Shown piece after piece: positions 44,395 to 58,101 of a stretch of DNA of 64,000 bases (position 1 is its first letter; each line of letters starts with the position of its first letter). The notes under the pieces were generated by a model. It was not told the origin of the DNA, did not search any database, and was given only the letters and a program-made list of their open reading frames with translations. Source of the stretch: Trematomus loennbergii (lineage: Eukaryota > Chordata > Actinopteri > Perciformes > Nototheniidae); contig JAAOOA010000002.1 in assembly GCA_012861695.1 (NCBI GenBank), positions 37,155,244-37,219,243 on the forward strand. Reading direction: 5' to 3'. Both the position numbers and the translations under genes were made by a program.

Positions 44395-47300
44395 CATTTT
44401 TACTTTGTGGTTATCATCTGTTGTGGTTATTTGCATAAAAAACTAAGACCACCATGTGAAAATGGCAAATTTGACAGTGCAAGTAAATAATGTTAAAAAA
44501 AATACATTTTGAGGAGCTTCTTAAATGCATTTTTAATCATTTATATTCCTTTTACATTTCAACTAAAGATCTAACTGTAGGCATTGTTGTTATAATGTTG
44601 TCACATAACAGTTCAACTTCTATAATTATAGGAATTATCACATAGTGGTTAGCTTCCTTCCTCTCTCAGACTACACTTGGGTATTATTAGCAGAGTGTCA
44701 TGGCAAAGTGTCGTGTGCACAATCTGTCATCTTTCACATCCTCTGCTACCCGGTGGGACTCCAGTCCTCCTCCACAATGCCACTTTTCAGCCCCAAGAAA
44801 TGTGTCCATGCTTTCCAAAGCTCATAATTTATTTCATGTGTCACTTTCTATACAGTATAACTACCTTCACTACAGTCACTACATCTTGCCCACAGTTGCA
44901 GTCATTGTGCTTGTCATGGTGCCTGAATGCACATTGTGATTGAATGTTGAATGTATACTGTAATTGTGAAATTTACCTCGCTAGCATATCTGAGAGGCCT
45001 TGCAGTCTTGGACGTATTCAATAGTTAAAAGCAGTTTTTAGTTTATATGCTAATGGCAGTGATACACATTTTAAACATGAACTGCTTTCAATTTAAAAAA
45101 GTGTCTGAATATAATTCAACTCCACTTTGGCTAGTTTGCTTTACTCGGTTTACTAATGTTTTTTTATACTCCAAAATAATATTTAATCATTTGTTAGAAA
45201 TGACAGAATGCAGTTTTAAATTCTACAGTATATGACTACCATCCTTACATTTATGTTAACTGGTAAACGTTTTGAAACACTTTAAAGTCTATGACAATCA
45301 CAAATTGGAGTAATTACTCTACCAACATTAAAATAATCACTTTTTTTTTTTTTCGTTTTCAGGTTCATATGGTTACTCTCTCCTGGCACCTGCATGGATA
45401 ACCTTTGCAGTTGGCAGCTCATGAATAAATATTAGTTCAATTTCCCAGTTCAGTGCACATTTTATGGAACTTTTAGGTTATGAAGTCATTGATGAACTAG
45501 ATTGTCCTACTGGGAAGTCATTATTCCATAATTGCAAGTATGAATATATCTGTATTGGTGCTTGGGAATATTCAAAATCCAGGCACTGTTCAAACCTCAG
45601 GTACATTCTTATATATTTTTGGAAACAAATCCTTTTGTTGTGTTGGAACCTTGAATGTCCTTCAACTTGCTGGATCCTTTGCTGCTGATTGTCTAGTGGG
45701 AAGGCTGACTGATGGGAAGAGTACATTGATGAGTTTGGCCTCTTTAACTGTAACGGGTCAGGATAAGCCTCCATGTAACATTTGTACCAACAAGGTCATA
45801 GCCACAAGTATAGAGGGGACCATCCCCCCATCCATCATATATACACAGTGCTGCTGAACCATTTCAGCCAGGCTGTCACACCTGCTCCTTACATCTGTTT
45901 CAAGGGGACGCATCAGGAAGAGAATAAACAGGACGATCTTACTCATGTCTTCCTCAAAAGTGTACATTTTTTATCTTATCACATCATTTCCTACTTTTTT
46001 ATTGGGAATTATACTTCAAGGATAAATGAAATGATTCTGCATCGAACTCAACTATTAAACTAAGTCCAATAACTAAATAAGATTAAAGTATTGAATAATC
46101 TTTATTAGTAGAAAGTTAGATCCCACGCTTCTTGCAGGTTTCCAGTCAAGACGATGAAACCACATTTCTAAGGTGAAGTGACATTTCCAGGGTTCCAGAG
46201 CAGCAAGTTCATGTTGGTTGCTCATCATCCCTCTAGTGTACTAGTAATTAAATAGTACATTAATTAGTGTACTTATTCAGCAGTAACATTTAAATAAAAA
46301 AAAAAATGAACTGTTAAACATCACAGAAGAAAGGCAAAAAATTACTTCTTGGTGCACGCAAGATAAAGGCTCAGAAAGAGACGAGAGAAAAAAAGAATAC
46401 GGCAAAATCCAAATGGTTCAGAATCAAATGTATTAAACTGAATTGAATCATAAAGAAAAACAGCAAAAATGATCCTAAAAATTGCTCAAGGAGGAAATTA
46501 TGTTATAAGTGATTGTAGTGTGTGCGAATATGGTGAGCAAAATGAAACATACCAGCATAGATGTTTTATTTTTTTCTTGGTGAAAACAATGCAGTTTACC
46601 CAGCTGGGCCCAGGAAAGCTCAGATACACATCAAATGTATTCCTCTTCTTCATATGGATTTGTGTTTGGATAACAAACAACGGCAAACTCCTGTGATATG
46701 TAATCCTACCCATGACGTTATTGGCTATGATCACAGAGGAGTTTTGCTAACTTGTAAACCAGTGAAATAGGATATTTGGCCTGTGGCAGATTCCAATTCC
46801 TGTAACTTTAGACAAGGAAGATGGATTTGTCTGCACTCTTTACTGTAATTGGCATTCCCGCTGTAAACACTAGTCGAAAAGGTTTATTGAAACAAGTAAT
46901 ATCTCTTTTCCTAATTCCCATAAAACGTTGTCCTTTGTTTGGTCAGACGACAGACAGACCGGTTTCTTGAAGGACTTGTTGGTGTCTAGGTCTTCAAAGT
47001 TAAAATGACATTTCAATGATGCTCAAATAAACAAAAGGAAATGATTTAGAGGTTAAATAAACAGCTTGAATCATGCCACGTGTGAACACAGCAAGTGAGA
47101 GAACTAATATTTAGTATTTAATCTGAGGTAAATGTCAGGCAGTCTGGTCCATCTTCTGTTGTACAGTACAATGTATTTGAACGTGCCAACAGTAACAAAT
47201 CCTTTTGAACAGACCTGCCCCAATTATACCAAAACGTTGATGTCAGTATTCTGTGAAATAATATACCTCACATGATTTTGTGTTATTGGGAATGTTCATG

Positions 47301-50300
47301 GAAGTAATTACATGGGTAATCGTCACTCACAGGCAGACCATAGGCAGAGACATGAAAACAATTCCTCTGGTTTTGTGCTACGCTCTGCCTGGTAAAACCC
47401 TCTGGTAGGTCATATGAATGGATATAGCAATATACACAGTTGCAGAGTAATTCATCTTGAAGTTATCAGCGATCTCGGATAGATGTTAAAAGGAATATGA
47501 GAATCTATGAATAAACATTTCCAGACAGGCTTATTGGCTGGGATGGATTAACAGTTCAAAACAATATTCCCTGTTTATGAAAGAAAGGGCATTGTTACAT
47601 GGCTAATATAATACAAGTTGTGGCTACGTATAATGACTGAGAATAAATATGCTGCAGTGGCTGTTTTTCATGTAAAGCTACAAAAAATAACCAGTCAGCT
47701 ACAATAAAGACTGCAATTGTTTGTATTCTGCAGCACTGGGTGTGCAGCATCCCAATGCTAGAGAACAGCCGAAAACCACATTTCTATGGTGGCACGTCCA
47801 TGACACTTATGTTGACAATATCGAATGCAGGATTGTAGCTTCAGAAGGCCTTGTCATATCAAGGGTAAACACTGTATTTTCTCTTTCAATAATTCATGAG
47901 GCGAACTGTAAACACATTGCTCAGGGCAAAGTGGTGATGCATGTTTAAATTCCCACATGAAGTATATTTTTTTTACTTTGCATTGTACATAGAGGACAGA
48001 GCCCGGCTAGCTAATACAAGTTTTTTTTATTACTAGGGAGATGGAATATTTATTGACCCATCTGTAAATCCAATTGTCTTTGAGGCGCAATGAAGTCGCA
48101 GATATATTGTTTTGCATCTCGAGTCCCTGTCTGACCGTGCGTAAACAGTGGAACTGCTGCAAAATTAAATGCCTTGCCAGCCAAGACCAATTGGGTCTGT
48201 TCTCATTTTGCTAAAAGAAGCGGCTCATAATAAGATGCGATACCTCAGCGTTGGAAGACATCTTGAGTTTCATTTTTATTTATCAATCATGCATGAGGTC
48301 GCAGAGATAAGACCAAGGTCAGCAAGGCTCCCTGGCAGAGGGACTCCCATTAATACTGCTGCACCGCTCTGTCTTTCACACTGAGTGGCTGCACAGTGTG
48401 AGGAGGAGACTGTCTACAGAGTAACCATGCCATTTCATTAGTGCAGCCGCATCCATTAATGTTATCTAACAATTGTAATGTTTCAAAGAACATTTCGTAG
48501 TAGATACATGTCAATTTTAATGATTTAACCAACAGAAATGTGTACAAAACAAATAGAAAAAATTTGCTTGTTTAAACAAAGCCTCTTCCTACTCGTATGT
48601 GGTTACCAGTGTAATGAAGGCTTCTTTGAAAGTATAGCTTTGACTGGGAGAAGTTGATCTACAGCAAAGCTACAGGGAGAAATCTATTTAGGTTAACTTA
48701 AGCTTCTTAACAGTAGTTCAAATTAAAAGAATACACTAAATTGAGCTTTATTTAAAAAAGGGCCTACTTGTTTACAGGTCATACAAGCCACACACATGTA
48801 ATAACCCCCTCAAATATTTTAGTCTTTTTAAAAATCATGATTATGTCAACAAAACAAACGGACAGCTTATTGGCCAGGTTCCTGTACAGAATGGGGGACA
48901 GTTGGCCCGGCCCACGTCTTGACAGGTTTTAACCTTCTGTGGCAGGACGATCCCCACTCTGCATGTGACAGACAGCCTGTTCCAACAGACGGTATCCTGT
49001 GCACATTGTGCATACATTTAAGAAATGCAATTACTTGCAGATATATATATCTCAGGAGAGTGGCAGCAAAGACACACATGTAATACAAACTGATTTTAAG
49101 TTAAGCCTCAACACAATGTAAAATATGCCTTATGTCCAGACACTAAATAACTCTGACTTTTCATGCAACACAAGGTATGCTGAAGGCAAACATGTCTGAA
49201 TTAGAATGGAGTAGGACAGTCTGGACTTCATTGTATATTGAGCATATATGGCATTCATTTCATTGATTTGTTTATCTAGTGGTTTTGAGCATAGAGCACA
49301 TTTCAAGAAACAGTTCTTTAAATGAATAAATGACTGTAAAACATTCTGGAAAAGTCATTTATGTTGAGGTTTTCTACTGCCCCGAGAGTCTCCCTTAATG
49401 ACAGCAACTCCATCAGACTGAACGAACTTTCAGAGGTGAAGGCCCTCAATTGGGTAAACTCTTCTGTTTCCTGAAGTCTCTAAGGTTTAAGCTTCCATTT
49501 ATCTCGTAGCCTCTAACGCTGTCAATATCTCCCTAATTCCTCTCCCCCTCCTCATTTTTCTCCATCTCTGTATTTCTCCACTCTTCTACCTTTACCTCTT
49601 GTATAGGCTTTGGAAATCACAGACTTGTCTACAAATAAGAAAAGACAGTGCTGGGGACTCTCCTTCTGCTGTGGAAATACAAATACTCCTTAACTTAGAC
49701 TTTTGTTTCACATATGATACATCTATAGATGGGTCCGAGCCTGAGAAAAATTACTCAGTAGTCAGTAGTTACACCTCAGCAAAATGACCCTCAGATACAC
49801 ATAATTATTCGCACATAATTCAATTATGCTAATGCGTTCTGTTGTGCTGTAGAAATAAAGACAGCAGAATGAGCAGGAAGAAAGGATGGAGCATAATACA
49901 GAGAGGGGAAGGTGGACACAAACATAATTTATAACGTAGCTTTACTGAAGTAGAAATAAAGATTTGACACACCTGAACCTGTAACCACCATGTTTGTGTT
50001 TATTCTTAACCGTTCCACCTTACTTTACAAATCGTTCTTATCCTCAAAAATGTTGATAGACTTCCCTCACAATCATATTTGATCTTATTTCATTTATAAT
50101 TGATGTCCCTTATACTCCCGGCCCTCAAACATACTGTTTAAATATATATCCTTAAACATGGGCAAACAGGAGATCATCTAGACGAAGGTTCGAAAATCCA
50201 TTTTCTGTCCCATAATTAGATTTCACCGCTGCTCTCATACATTTAATCTCTCCTTCTTTGCTCTGTGCATGTCTGTTTGGTCAGTTTAATAAACACTGGA

Positions 50301-53057
50301 CTCTCCCTGACCTACAAGAACACGGAGCCCTGGAAATATTCCCAATGATCTATTATTCATAACAAATAATTAAAAACTAGGGTTCTCTTTTTCACATTTC
50401 ATTTCCCTTTTAACTCTCTGGAGAGCTCTGTAATGCACTTACCAAGAAGAGCACTTCATTTCATGATTTTCACAAGTTCATAGTTCATAGAGTACATACT
50501 GTAGTATTTTGTGATTTCCGTTGATCCTAGGAGCGTTAAAAGGTTTGTAGCACTTGCTGTGAACATCTCGATGAAGATGAACTCGATGTGAGAGTAATTT
50601 TTTTAATCAGGGGGACTCAGTGGCAGTTTTAATTTGGTCTCCCTCTGGCCCATCACTCTGCTTTCAGTGTCCATTTTCCAGCTGGCTAATGTAGTCGTTC
50701 AATTTGTGTAAGGCAGACATAGTCCACTCACAACTGCTCAGATTGGAGAGCTTGCTGTATTTTAAGGAATATAGCTATGATGACAAAGAATAAGGCAAAA
50801 GGGAAATTGTGCGTGATGCTGCACCAGGAACAAATTGGGTTCATACAGTAGGCAAGTTACTATAGCCCTTAATGTCATTTGGTGACTTATAATTAATGCT
50901 TAGTCTCTACAAATTAAGCACATTTTTATATCTTCGTTATGCATAAACCTTAAAATGTCATCATATTCGGTTAAATTCTTTCTTTACTTTTATCCAACCT
51001 CAAACATTTTGACATCCCAGTTTAATTCTCATTTCAATTTAGGAATATTTTGGTTGCTGATGTGATGCATTTCTGATGGACAGCATATTCTAATAGAACA
51101 TAGACAATATTAAAATGCCATTCTAAGTAAAGATCATGCACTGATTAAGGTCTGACATTTTTAGTTAAATGTTCAGTTTGCAACTCTTCCCAGTTTCTAT
51201 CACAACATTAAAGTAACATACACCTTGTAAAAGAAATACCTCTGACACACCGCTCTGCTTTGTGACAGCCGCTTGCTTTTGTTGTCTTGAATAGACATCG
51301 GGATGAATAAAGATCAGGGTAGTTTGCATGAAATGTGATAGCATCCAGAGCTGCAAAGAAAACTGAAACAGCGCCACCCTCAAAGCTCCAACAACAGCTG
51401 TGATAATTTATGACCAAAGAAACTGCCTAACTGCCAAAGCAGATTTTTATACATTTCCACTTTAGCTTATATTGTGTTTTTTCTTTAAATATCTTGCATA
51501 AAAAAACGGCTTTCAATGTTGCGTGATTTATAGATCTAATACATAGCAGAAACTTTCTTTGTGGATATTTTCCCTGTAGTCTAAGATTATTTGTGTTCCT
51601 CAGAGTTGGATTTAAACCATCTTAAATCAGAGGATTTATTGTTCCAGCTGTTGGGAAACGGCAGGTTGGGACTGCCTGACTCCACTGCAATGTTTTCTCA
51701 GCTGCTCTCTCGGCATTACACACACCTCCCCAGGCAGTGAACAAGAAGCAGGACCTACCCCCCTCTGTCAAGACGAGCCCCCGGCTTCCACCCGCGGGAA
51801 CCCCTTGGATCACGGAGGCTTATTAAACTGGTTTAAAGGATGTTGTATTTTCTGTCTAGTCTAAAATAGTTCCCGACTCTCCCTGTGAGTGCGGTAACCT
51901 CACAACTGGCAGAGTCACCCTCCTCATGAGAGATTGACCTTATAATGCCTTTTTTTTCACCTCCTCTTCCTCTTTTTTTAGGGGAGAAATGTATTTGTTA
52001 CACACAGGGATTTTCCTTAGAGCTTGTGTATTGGATATAGTTTTGTTGTGCTCCATTTCTGTCCGCTAAGCTGTTAAGATAGTGGTATTACCTTGTTATC
52101 AATAGCAGTGCCCCGCATGCGTTCTTATTCTCGTAGTGCCAGCGTTAAACTGTCATTAGCTGTTCAGAGGAAACACTGTTATAGGAAATATCCTCCAAGA
52201 GTATCTTTAGTTTTGCAGTCATTTAGTGACAGTCACACTTCTTTACTTGAGACATCGCCTTAAAAAACCCGGTTAAAAGCTCTTATTTCAGCAATCTAAT
52301 TGCTTACAGCTTTCACACATTTCTGAAAGTAATATTTGTATCTCCGGAAAAGTAATTTACACCTTTAAGAAATACATGACCTTCTTTCCAAATGGTTCTC
52401 TAATGCTTACATCAATATCACAGAGCATTTATGTTTGAAAACAATTTCCTGGAGACCAATGAAGGCTGTTGACAAAAAGACACCTTGGGAACGGCTGTGA
52501 TCACTCCACTACTCCCAGATAGACTCTGTTTGTGAGAGGATGCCATAACCATCCACAACCTTACAGGCTGCTGTCAGAGGAGAATGTAGTAGTGTTTAAC
52601 ATATTCACACATTGAATATGAAACGGGATTCTACACACTGAGTCTTTGAAAAAACACGTAAACACAGAGTATGCATTTATAGTATTTTTGCACACAATAT
52701 ACATGTTTTAGGGACTTGCCATTAAACATAGACACAACATCAGGGTGGTATAGACCCACAATGCTCAGCTTGGTAATATATCACTGAGATAAACAAAAAA
52801 AGATTCCCAAGCTACAAAACCACCTGAATATCTTCTTAGTGCTGACCGTTCAGAGGTCAACAGCAATATGCAATTATAGTTTCACAAACTTACCGATAGA
52901 CTACTAGTTTGCACCCTCAGGCATCATCTTGCAAGAATACAAAATAAGAACTGTAAATAATGTCTGTTGCTATGAGGTTTCTTTGGTAAAGTAAAAGTCA
53001 GTGCAGTGTTAGTGTAATGAAGCAGACATAAATGTACGATACAAAGCATACATTATG
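44395..53057 (+). other. Intronic spacer, about 8.7 kb
   Basis: No exon could be supported. A possible exon at 47734-47864 has an acceptor and a donor but no coding-like composition. Blocks near 50160-50700 and 51600-51900 are GC-balanced and may be regulatory. The rest is AT-rich. Confidence 0.4.
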
Positions 53058-53443
53058 TTAAAGGTGGGGTAGGTAATTTTGGAGAAACCAGCTAGAGTGC
53101 TAGAATTTGAAAATACACAGCCGGAAAAAATCTGCCACTTCCTTACAGAGCCCCTCCTCCAACACACACGAACGCGCACATGACCAATGAGGGCACGAGA
53201 TAAGTTTGTGCACAGATGGAAGGCTGACAGGCAGGTAGGCCATCCAGTTAATTTATCCGGGCGGCTAAAATGATTGGTCGTGCTTTTTACAGTATTACGG
53301 CTTCCACAGATGACATTTTTTATGGATTTTTTGTCAAAGCACTTAAGATATTCATTGCTATCGGGATGTTAAGAGCATTCCATGGAATATAACAAAAAGT
53401 GTATCTCGAGCCGGTTTCTCAAACTTACCTACCCCACCTTTAA
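53058..53443. mobile_element. 386 bp TTAA-flanked MITE with perfect 19 bp inverted ends
   Basis: TTAAAGGTGGGGTAGGTAA at the left (53058) is the exact reverse complement of the right end (53425-53443), and TTAA marks the duplicated target site. Further inside, GGAGAAACCAGC and GCCGGTTTCTC extend the inverse match. This is a Kolobok/T2-like MITE of a type I recognise as abundant in percomorph fish. It contains no coding sequence. Confidence 0.9.
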
Positions 53444-56400
53444 TGTTTGCAATTGCTCTTTAGGGGAGCCGGAATATGCCTTGCAAAATAAATGAAAGAT
53501 ACATGAGTAATGATTATGCTCACACAGCAGGAGCTCCCACTTTTAATGCCAAGCAAGATATGTGATACTCCAACCACATCATATTTTCAGTGTCAAAGTA
53601 CAATATTTTCTTTTGTTTAGACACTGGTTTACGTGCTCTTCCTTACTGCTACTGTAATGAAACAAAAGACAATCCTGTGGATTTACCAGCAACATGACCC
53701 TACCCCAAAACAATCATACCTGCAGTCTCAATCGCTACCTGTAATAAGGTAGATTAAATGCTGAATCTGACCAACTTCACAGAGAAAATAAAAAGCATCT
53801 GCCTGAAGTCATACACTCACTTGAACAAAATCGATTGCTTTGCTGACTTTACAGCATTACCCTTGTCACTCCACTTTCTCTATAATACTTTAATAGCAGC
53901 CTTTTCCACTGAAGCCAGCCTCATCTGGAACTGTAAGATCAATTCAGACATCAATGTATATGAACATACCAGGCATTATAAAATACAACAAATACCCTCT
54001 GTAATAAAAAGGGATATTCGCCTACAGGAATGAACCTGTTTTCAGTTCAATCATAAGGTTATTTGTAGATTACTACATTTAATACATTACATTTATGTTT
54101 TTAAACGTTTATTTTACAGCAAAGTTAAGTTCCTAGATCCCCATCATTATTAGCAATCTATCATAATGAGAGTAGAGGTCAAAGACATTATCTTTTTATT
54201 ATAGCAAGAAAGGTGGAGAGTCGAATGTAATTTGAGCACAGTTCATAGAGCAGCCAAACCTTTAATTCAGTACTCAGTTTATTACTACGGGGGTCACAGG
54301 ACCATGCTTCTGGCAACACTGATAATTGTTATTTTTTCACCCCAGAGTCACAAAAAAAAAAGTAACTATTGGGAGGCACTTCATTATGATTTTATTTGTC
54401 CTTTGCATGAGTGTCTACGGTCCACAGTCCAGACTGCTAACAAAAGCTAATCAGTTGTTTTTCTTTGTGATCCCTGTGGCTTTGGAGGAGAACTCAATGG
54501 GAAAATGAAGGTCTGAAAGTACAGAAAAATTTGATTTGATTCAGAATCTGTAATTCTAGTCTATTATTTTCCTTCTTATAATGCTATTGTATTCAACTCT
54601 GTTCTTGCAGTTGCACAAATGTTATTTAAAAAAAAATGGTATGTTGTGCATCATTTTCAAACAAAGCAATTAAAGCTATTTTAGCCATTAGGATTGGTAG
54701 TTGAAGTGTTAGCAATAGTATGAGTAAAAAATATATGAATGTTTTTTATTCTTCTAGACAATGCTATCAGCAACAATAATATTACTTTAGCAATATCGTA
54801 AGCATTAGTAGTGACGAACAGTCAGGGCAATAATCATACCAACATAATAATCCTCGTAAATAGTACACCTTTTTACACCACGTAGGATACTTTTAGTAAC
54901 ATCATATATTAATCCTGTTATGTTATGACAAAAACAATTTAGAGAATGACAACTTGGTCAGAGTGAAACCCAGTTCAGCAAAATGTTATGTAGTTATTAA
55001 CATTCTTAGCATGACTTGGCATTTATTTGGTAGAAAAACACATTATTACTGTCTGTTAGAATGACGGACGTTGGTATAACTCCCCTGAAATCCTCTATAG
55101 TTTAGAAACAACACATTCCTTAAACGCCTCCCAAGACATTTCTGTCGGGAACAATCAAGGTCTCACGTTAAGATGAATGCTCTGTTACTTTAAACAAAAG
55201 AAGAAAAGTACCCTGCACTTTGAACATACGTTGATCATGCTGCGTTACCAGCAGTGGCGACCCCTTGCGTGATTGATCAGATGTGTGGTTTCAGTGCGGG
55301 GACAGCCTCTGTAACAAGGTGGTGTGTACTGTGTGTCATGTAAGCTTCCAGCCATTATCTCCCTGCCAGTTCAGAGTACCTCGCTGTAACCCAAGCAGCT
55401 CTTTTGACCCCAGGCTCTCGGCTTGCCATTGCCCAGCTCCCACTTGGAAATTAGTCACTGTCTGACAGGTGGGGATGGATGCTTGTGATCCTGGCCAGAT
55501 TCATACGCTTTTTCACCCCCATCTATCATCACCCACGGCTCCTTTTGTCTCAAACTCCCTCCTTCACCATTTTATTTCTGTCATGGACTGTTTACTCTCG
55601 ACACAAGTTTATCGCCACAGCTTTTAGCCCTTGAAGTAATGAGTATTAAGATCCTAATATGCATGGGTACTGCCTATTGCCATTATTTGCTGTACATGTG
55701 TTGACCTATTTACCTGTGTCCCCCCCGACTACATACAACTCTAATAAGAAATATAATAAAGAATGAGAAATATAACACTATACTTCACCTGTTTCACTGT
55801 GTATGAGTAAAATGTCATAGAGAACTGCCAAAAAATAAAACCCAGTATGTTCTGAACTTGCTTGCATGATGCACTGAGGTCTGTTTTGCTTCGTGGCCAT
55901 CACTATACAGTAAGCACACTTCTGGTATGTGTGTGTGGGGGGTAGATTTTTGTGCATACAACTGTGATTGCGAGTGGGTGTAAAATGAAAGTGCAATGCG
56001 ATTATTTTGCTTTAATTAATTGGATGTGTTTTTAAGTAGCTTAAATGGATCTGTCATTTTCTGGCACTCTGCACAGTGTTCAGGGTGCATTTTCTCTCCC
56101 ACCTATAGCAATATTGCTCTTTTGAGACTTGCAGTGTGTGGGCTGCTTTTAAAGAATTGAGTGTTTCACACCCTCTGAAAGGACTTTTTTCTCCCAACGT
56201 AGTTGTAATAATTTGTGTAAAAAAATTGTGCGTAATAATAATACTAAAAATAATACATAAGAAAATATTGAAGCCATTTAAACAGAGGTGTATTTAACGA
56301 ATCCACTAGTTTTAGATATTTCAGTTGGATTATGTTCTTAAGTTTGCTAAACTGAAAAATAACATTAAAGTGGTTTTCTATATATCATCTACTAAATACA

Positions 56401-56588
56401 AAACATGTGTTATTGGCTCGGTACTTCACAGATAATGGCAGCAAAGAAGCACTAACATCATTCCAACAAAGAAGCAACAATCCCCTAACATCATTAACAT
56501 CCACACCATCCATCCATATCATGAATATTTCCTTTTTTGTTTAGTTTTTTGGAATAATGTCTGAATAAACTCTTTTCTCAATCCTTAG
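53444..56588 (+). other. Last part of candidate giant intron
   Basis: AT-rich, no repeat with clear ends. It ends in the acceptor CTCTTTTCTCAATCCTTAG just before candidate exon 4. Confidence 0.4.
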
Positions 56589-56670
56589 GCGAACGCTGTC
56601 AAACTTGTGGGGAGGCACATGTGTTGGTTTGGGCATGGTGATGGAGCCCTCTTCCATTGGAACACAGTTG
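56589..56670 (+). CDS. Candidate exon 4, unnamed gene
   Basis: 82 bp between a pyrimidine-rich acceptor (ending 56588) and a near-consensus donor TTG|GTAAGTG (56671). The first base completes the codon left open by exon 3 (AG + G, Arg). The frame then reads RTLSNLWGGTCVGLG followed by MVMEPSSIGTQL and ends in phase 0. A second frame is also open, so the choice rests on phase agreement with exon 3. No family is recognised. Confidence 0.4.
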
Positions 56671-57715
56671 GTAAGTGTTTGATTCTCCAAAGGTTCATTT
56701 CAGAGGGTGTATCACTTTAAGGCATACATTTAACAAACCTGAGGAAGTCATGTATTGGGATATGACTGCAAAAGCTCAGTTTGAATTAGCTTAAATGCTA
56801 ATGGTGTGTGGCACCATTAAAGAGAGCAGAGTGCTTCCTTTCTCTGAAGGGCATATAGAAAAACCTTTTTTTGGTTTAATTTGCTTGCAGGAAAATTACT
56901 CAAAATAGTGCTTTGTTGCACAAAGAAAATTACTGGAGCTGTCTTTTTTTTTTAATCACCTGGTCTAGTTAGGCAGATACGGAGGACCCTAACCCTTTGA
57001 CTTGAAGAGGCTACAGATAAAACTGCCTCCTCTCCCTCGCTTGTGGTTCTTGGTTTCCTGCATCTTCGATTAATATTAACTTGATCAAAAGACAGTGGCT
57101 GGCCTCGGAGCAAACTAATATGCTCATTAGCATTGACGAGGGTGCCTGGGAGCAGTTCATGTGCATTAATGAAGTAAAGAACTGAGCCAAACAATCGTAC
57201 CCAGCTGGCTTTGGGATGCAAAGCCAGCCACACGCGGGGCTCCCTAATGACCTGAGGATCTGAACTTGGGCATAATTCAATAGGCCGTTTGTCAAATGGC
57301 TTTGTTCAACAGCTATGTACTGTTATCATGTATAGTTTATGGTGATTTGGTGAATCCTGTGATTAATGTTCAACCGCCCCAAGTCGGATTTATTTTTGAA
57401 TGCAAACAAAGGAAAATAGAACAGCCTCCCTTAACTAAATGTTGTTCCACTTGCTACGCAAGAAAACACTGAAAGAACAGACAAAAAACAATTTTCCCTG
57501 CATATTTAGATAGCTTACCCCCGGGATGTGTTTAATTTCCATGGATGAATTGCCCCTCACATTTTCCCTTCCTAAAACTGACTCACTGAAGCAAATTAGT
57601 TTTCATGGGGACAAGGGGTCATTTCATTACATTTCCTATCAACACCATGGATATTCTGTGCTTTATATTCTGCAGTCAAGATTATTTAAATTGATTGACC
57701 ACTGACATTTTGCAG
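56671..57715 (+). other. Candidate intron 4 with enhancer-like block
   Basis: 1045 bp. The part from about 56960 to 57300 is GC-balanced with many ATTA/TAAT cores and stops in every frame. It looks like a conserved non-coding element but this cannot be proved here. Confidence 0.35.
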
Positions 57716-57887
57716 TTGTTGCATGGGATGCAAATTTTAACTGAGGTGATGGCAAAGGGCATTATTTTCAAAGTGTTCACACATGCCTTCGCTGGGGTGC
57801 AGAATACGGGTCTAGGCGGCCATAACTTGCCACATGACAATTTGAAAGATGACATTTTATCAAGGCCATCTTCAGTTGTGAGTATGG
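57716..57887 (+). CDS. Candidate exon 5, unnamed gene
   Basis: 172 bp inside the longest open frame of the window (161 codons from 57695). The acceptor is CATTTTGCAG (moderate) and the donor TATGG|GTGAGTG (strong; an upstream GTGAGT at 57878 is an alternative that would end the exon in phase 0). It enters in phase 0, as exon 4 requires, and leaves after one base, as the next exon requires. Residues include MQILTEVMAKGIIFKVF and NLPHDNLKDDILSRPSS, with no domain recognised. A long chance frame cannot be excluded; the phase agreement is the main support. Confidence 0.33.
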
Positions 57888-58026
57888 GTGAGTGCATACG
57901 GCGTTCGGGTCAATTGTCCCCCGTGTCCATACAGTATGTGCTGCAAGGTGTCTGGACTGCCATACAAATTGCACTCTCCCTCTCTTTTCACCCCTCCATT
58001 TCCTGTATCTCTCTGTCTTTCTGCAG

Positions 58027-58101
58027 CCAGCTCTCTCATGCTCACAAACACTGTTGGCTGTACAGAGATAGACAAATATTTAAAAAGAAGGAAAATTACA
58101 G
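58027..58101 (+). CDS. Candidate exon 6, unnamed gene
   Basis: 75 bp with a very strong acceptor (long C/T tract ending CTTTCTGCAG at 58026) and a fair donor TACAG|GTACGA (58102). It is separated from exon 5 by a 139 bp intron, a usual size in fish. Phase 1 in and phase 1 out. It reads SSLMLTNTVGCT then EIDKYLKRRKIT, with a basic cluster at the end. The protein is not recognised. A shifted acceptor 4 nt downstream would give a different frame. Confidence 0.36.

Noticed and set aside
47734..47864. Possible 131 bp exon with an acceptor and donor
   Set aside because: Weak splice context and no coding-like composition; a frame of this length is expected by chance.
55267..55465. Cys-rich frame (CGDSLCNKVVCTVC) suggesting a zinc-binding domain
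   Set aside because: Cysteine spacing fits no known finger, no splice borders match, and the frame ends without support.
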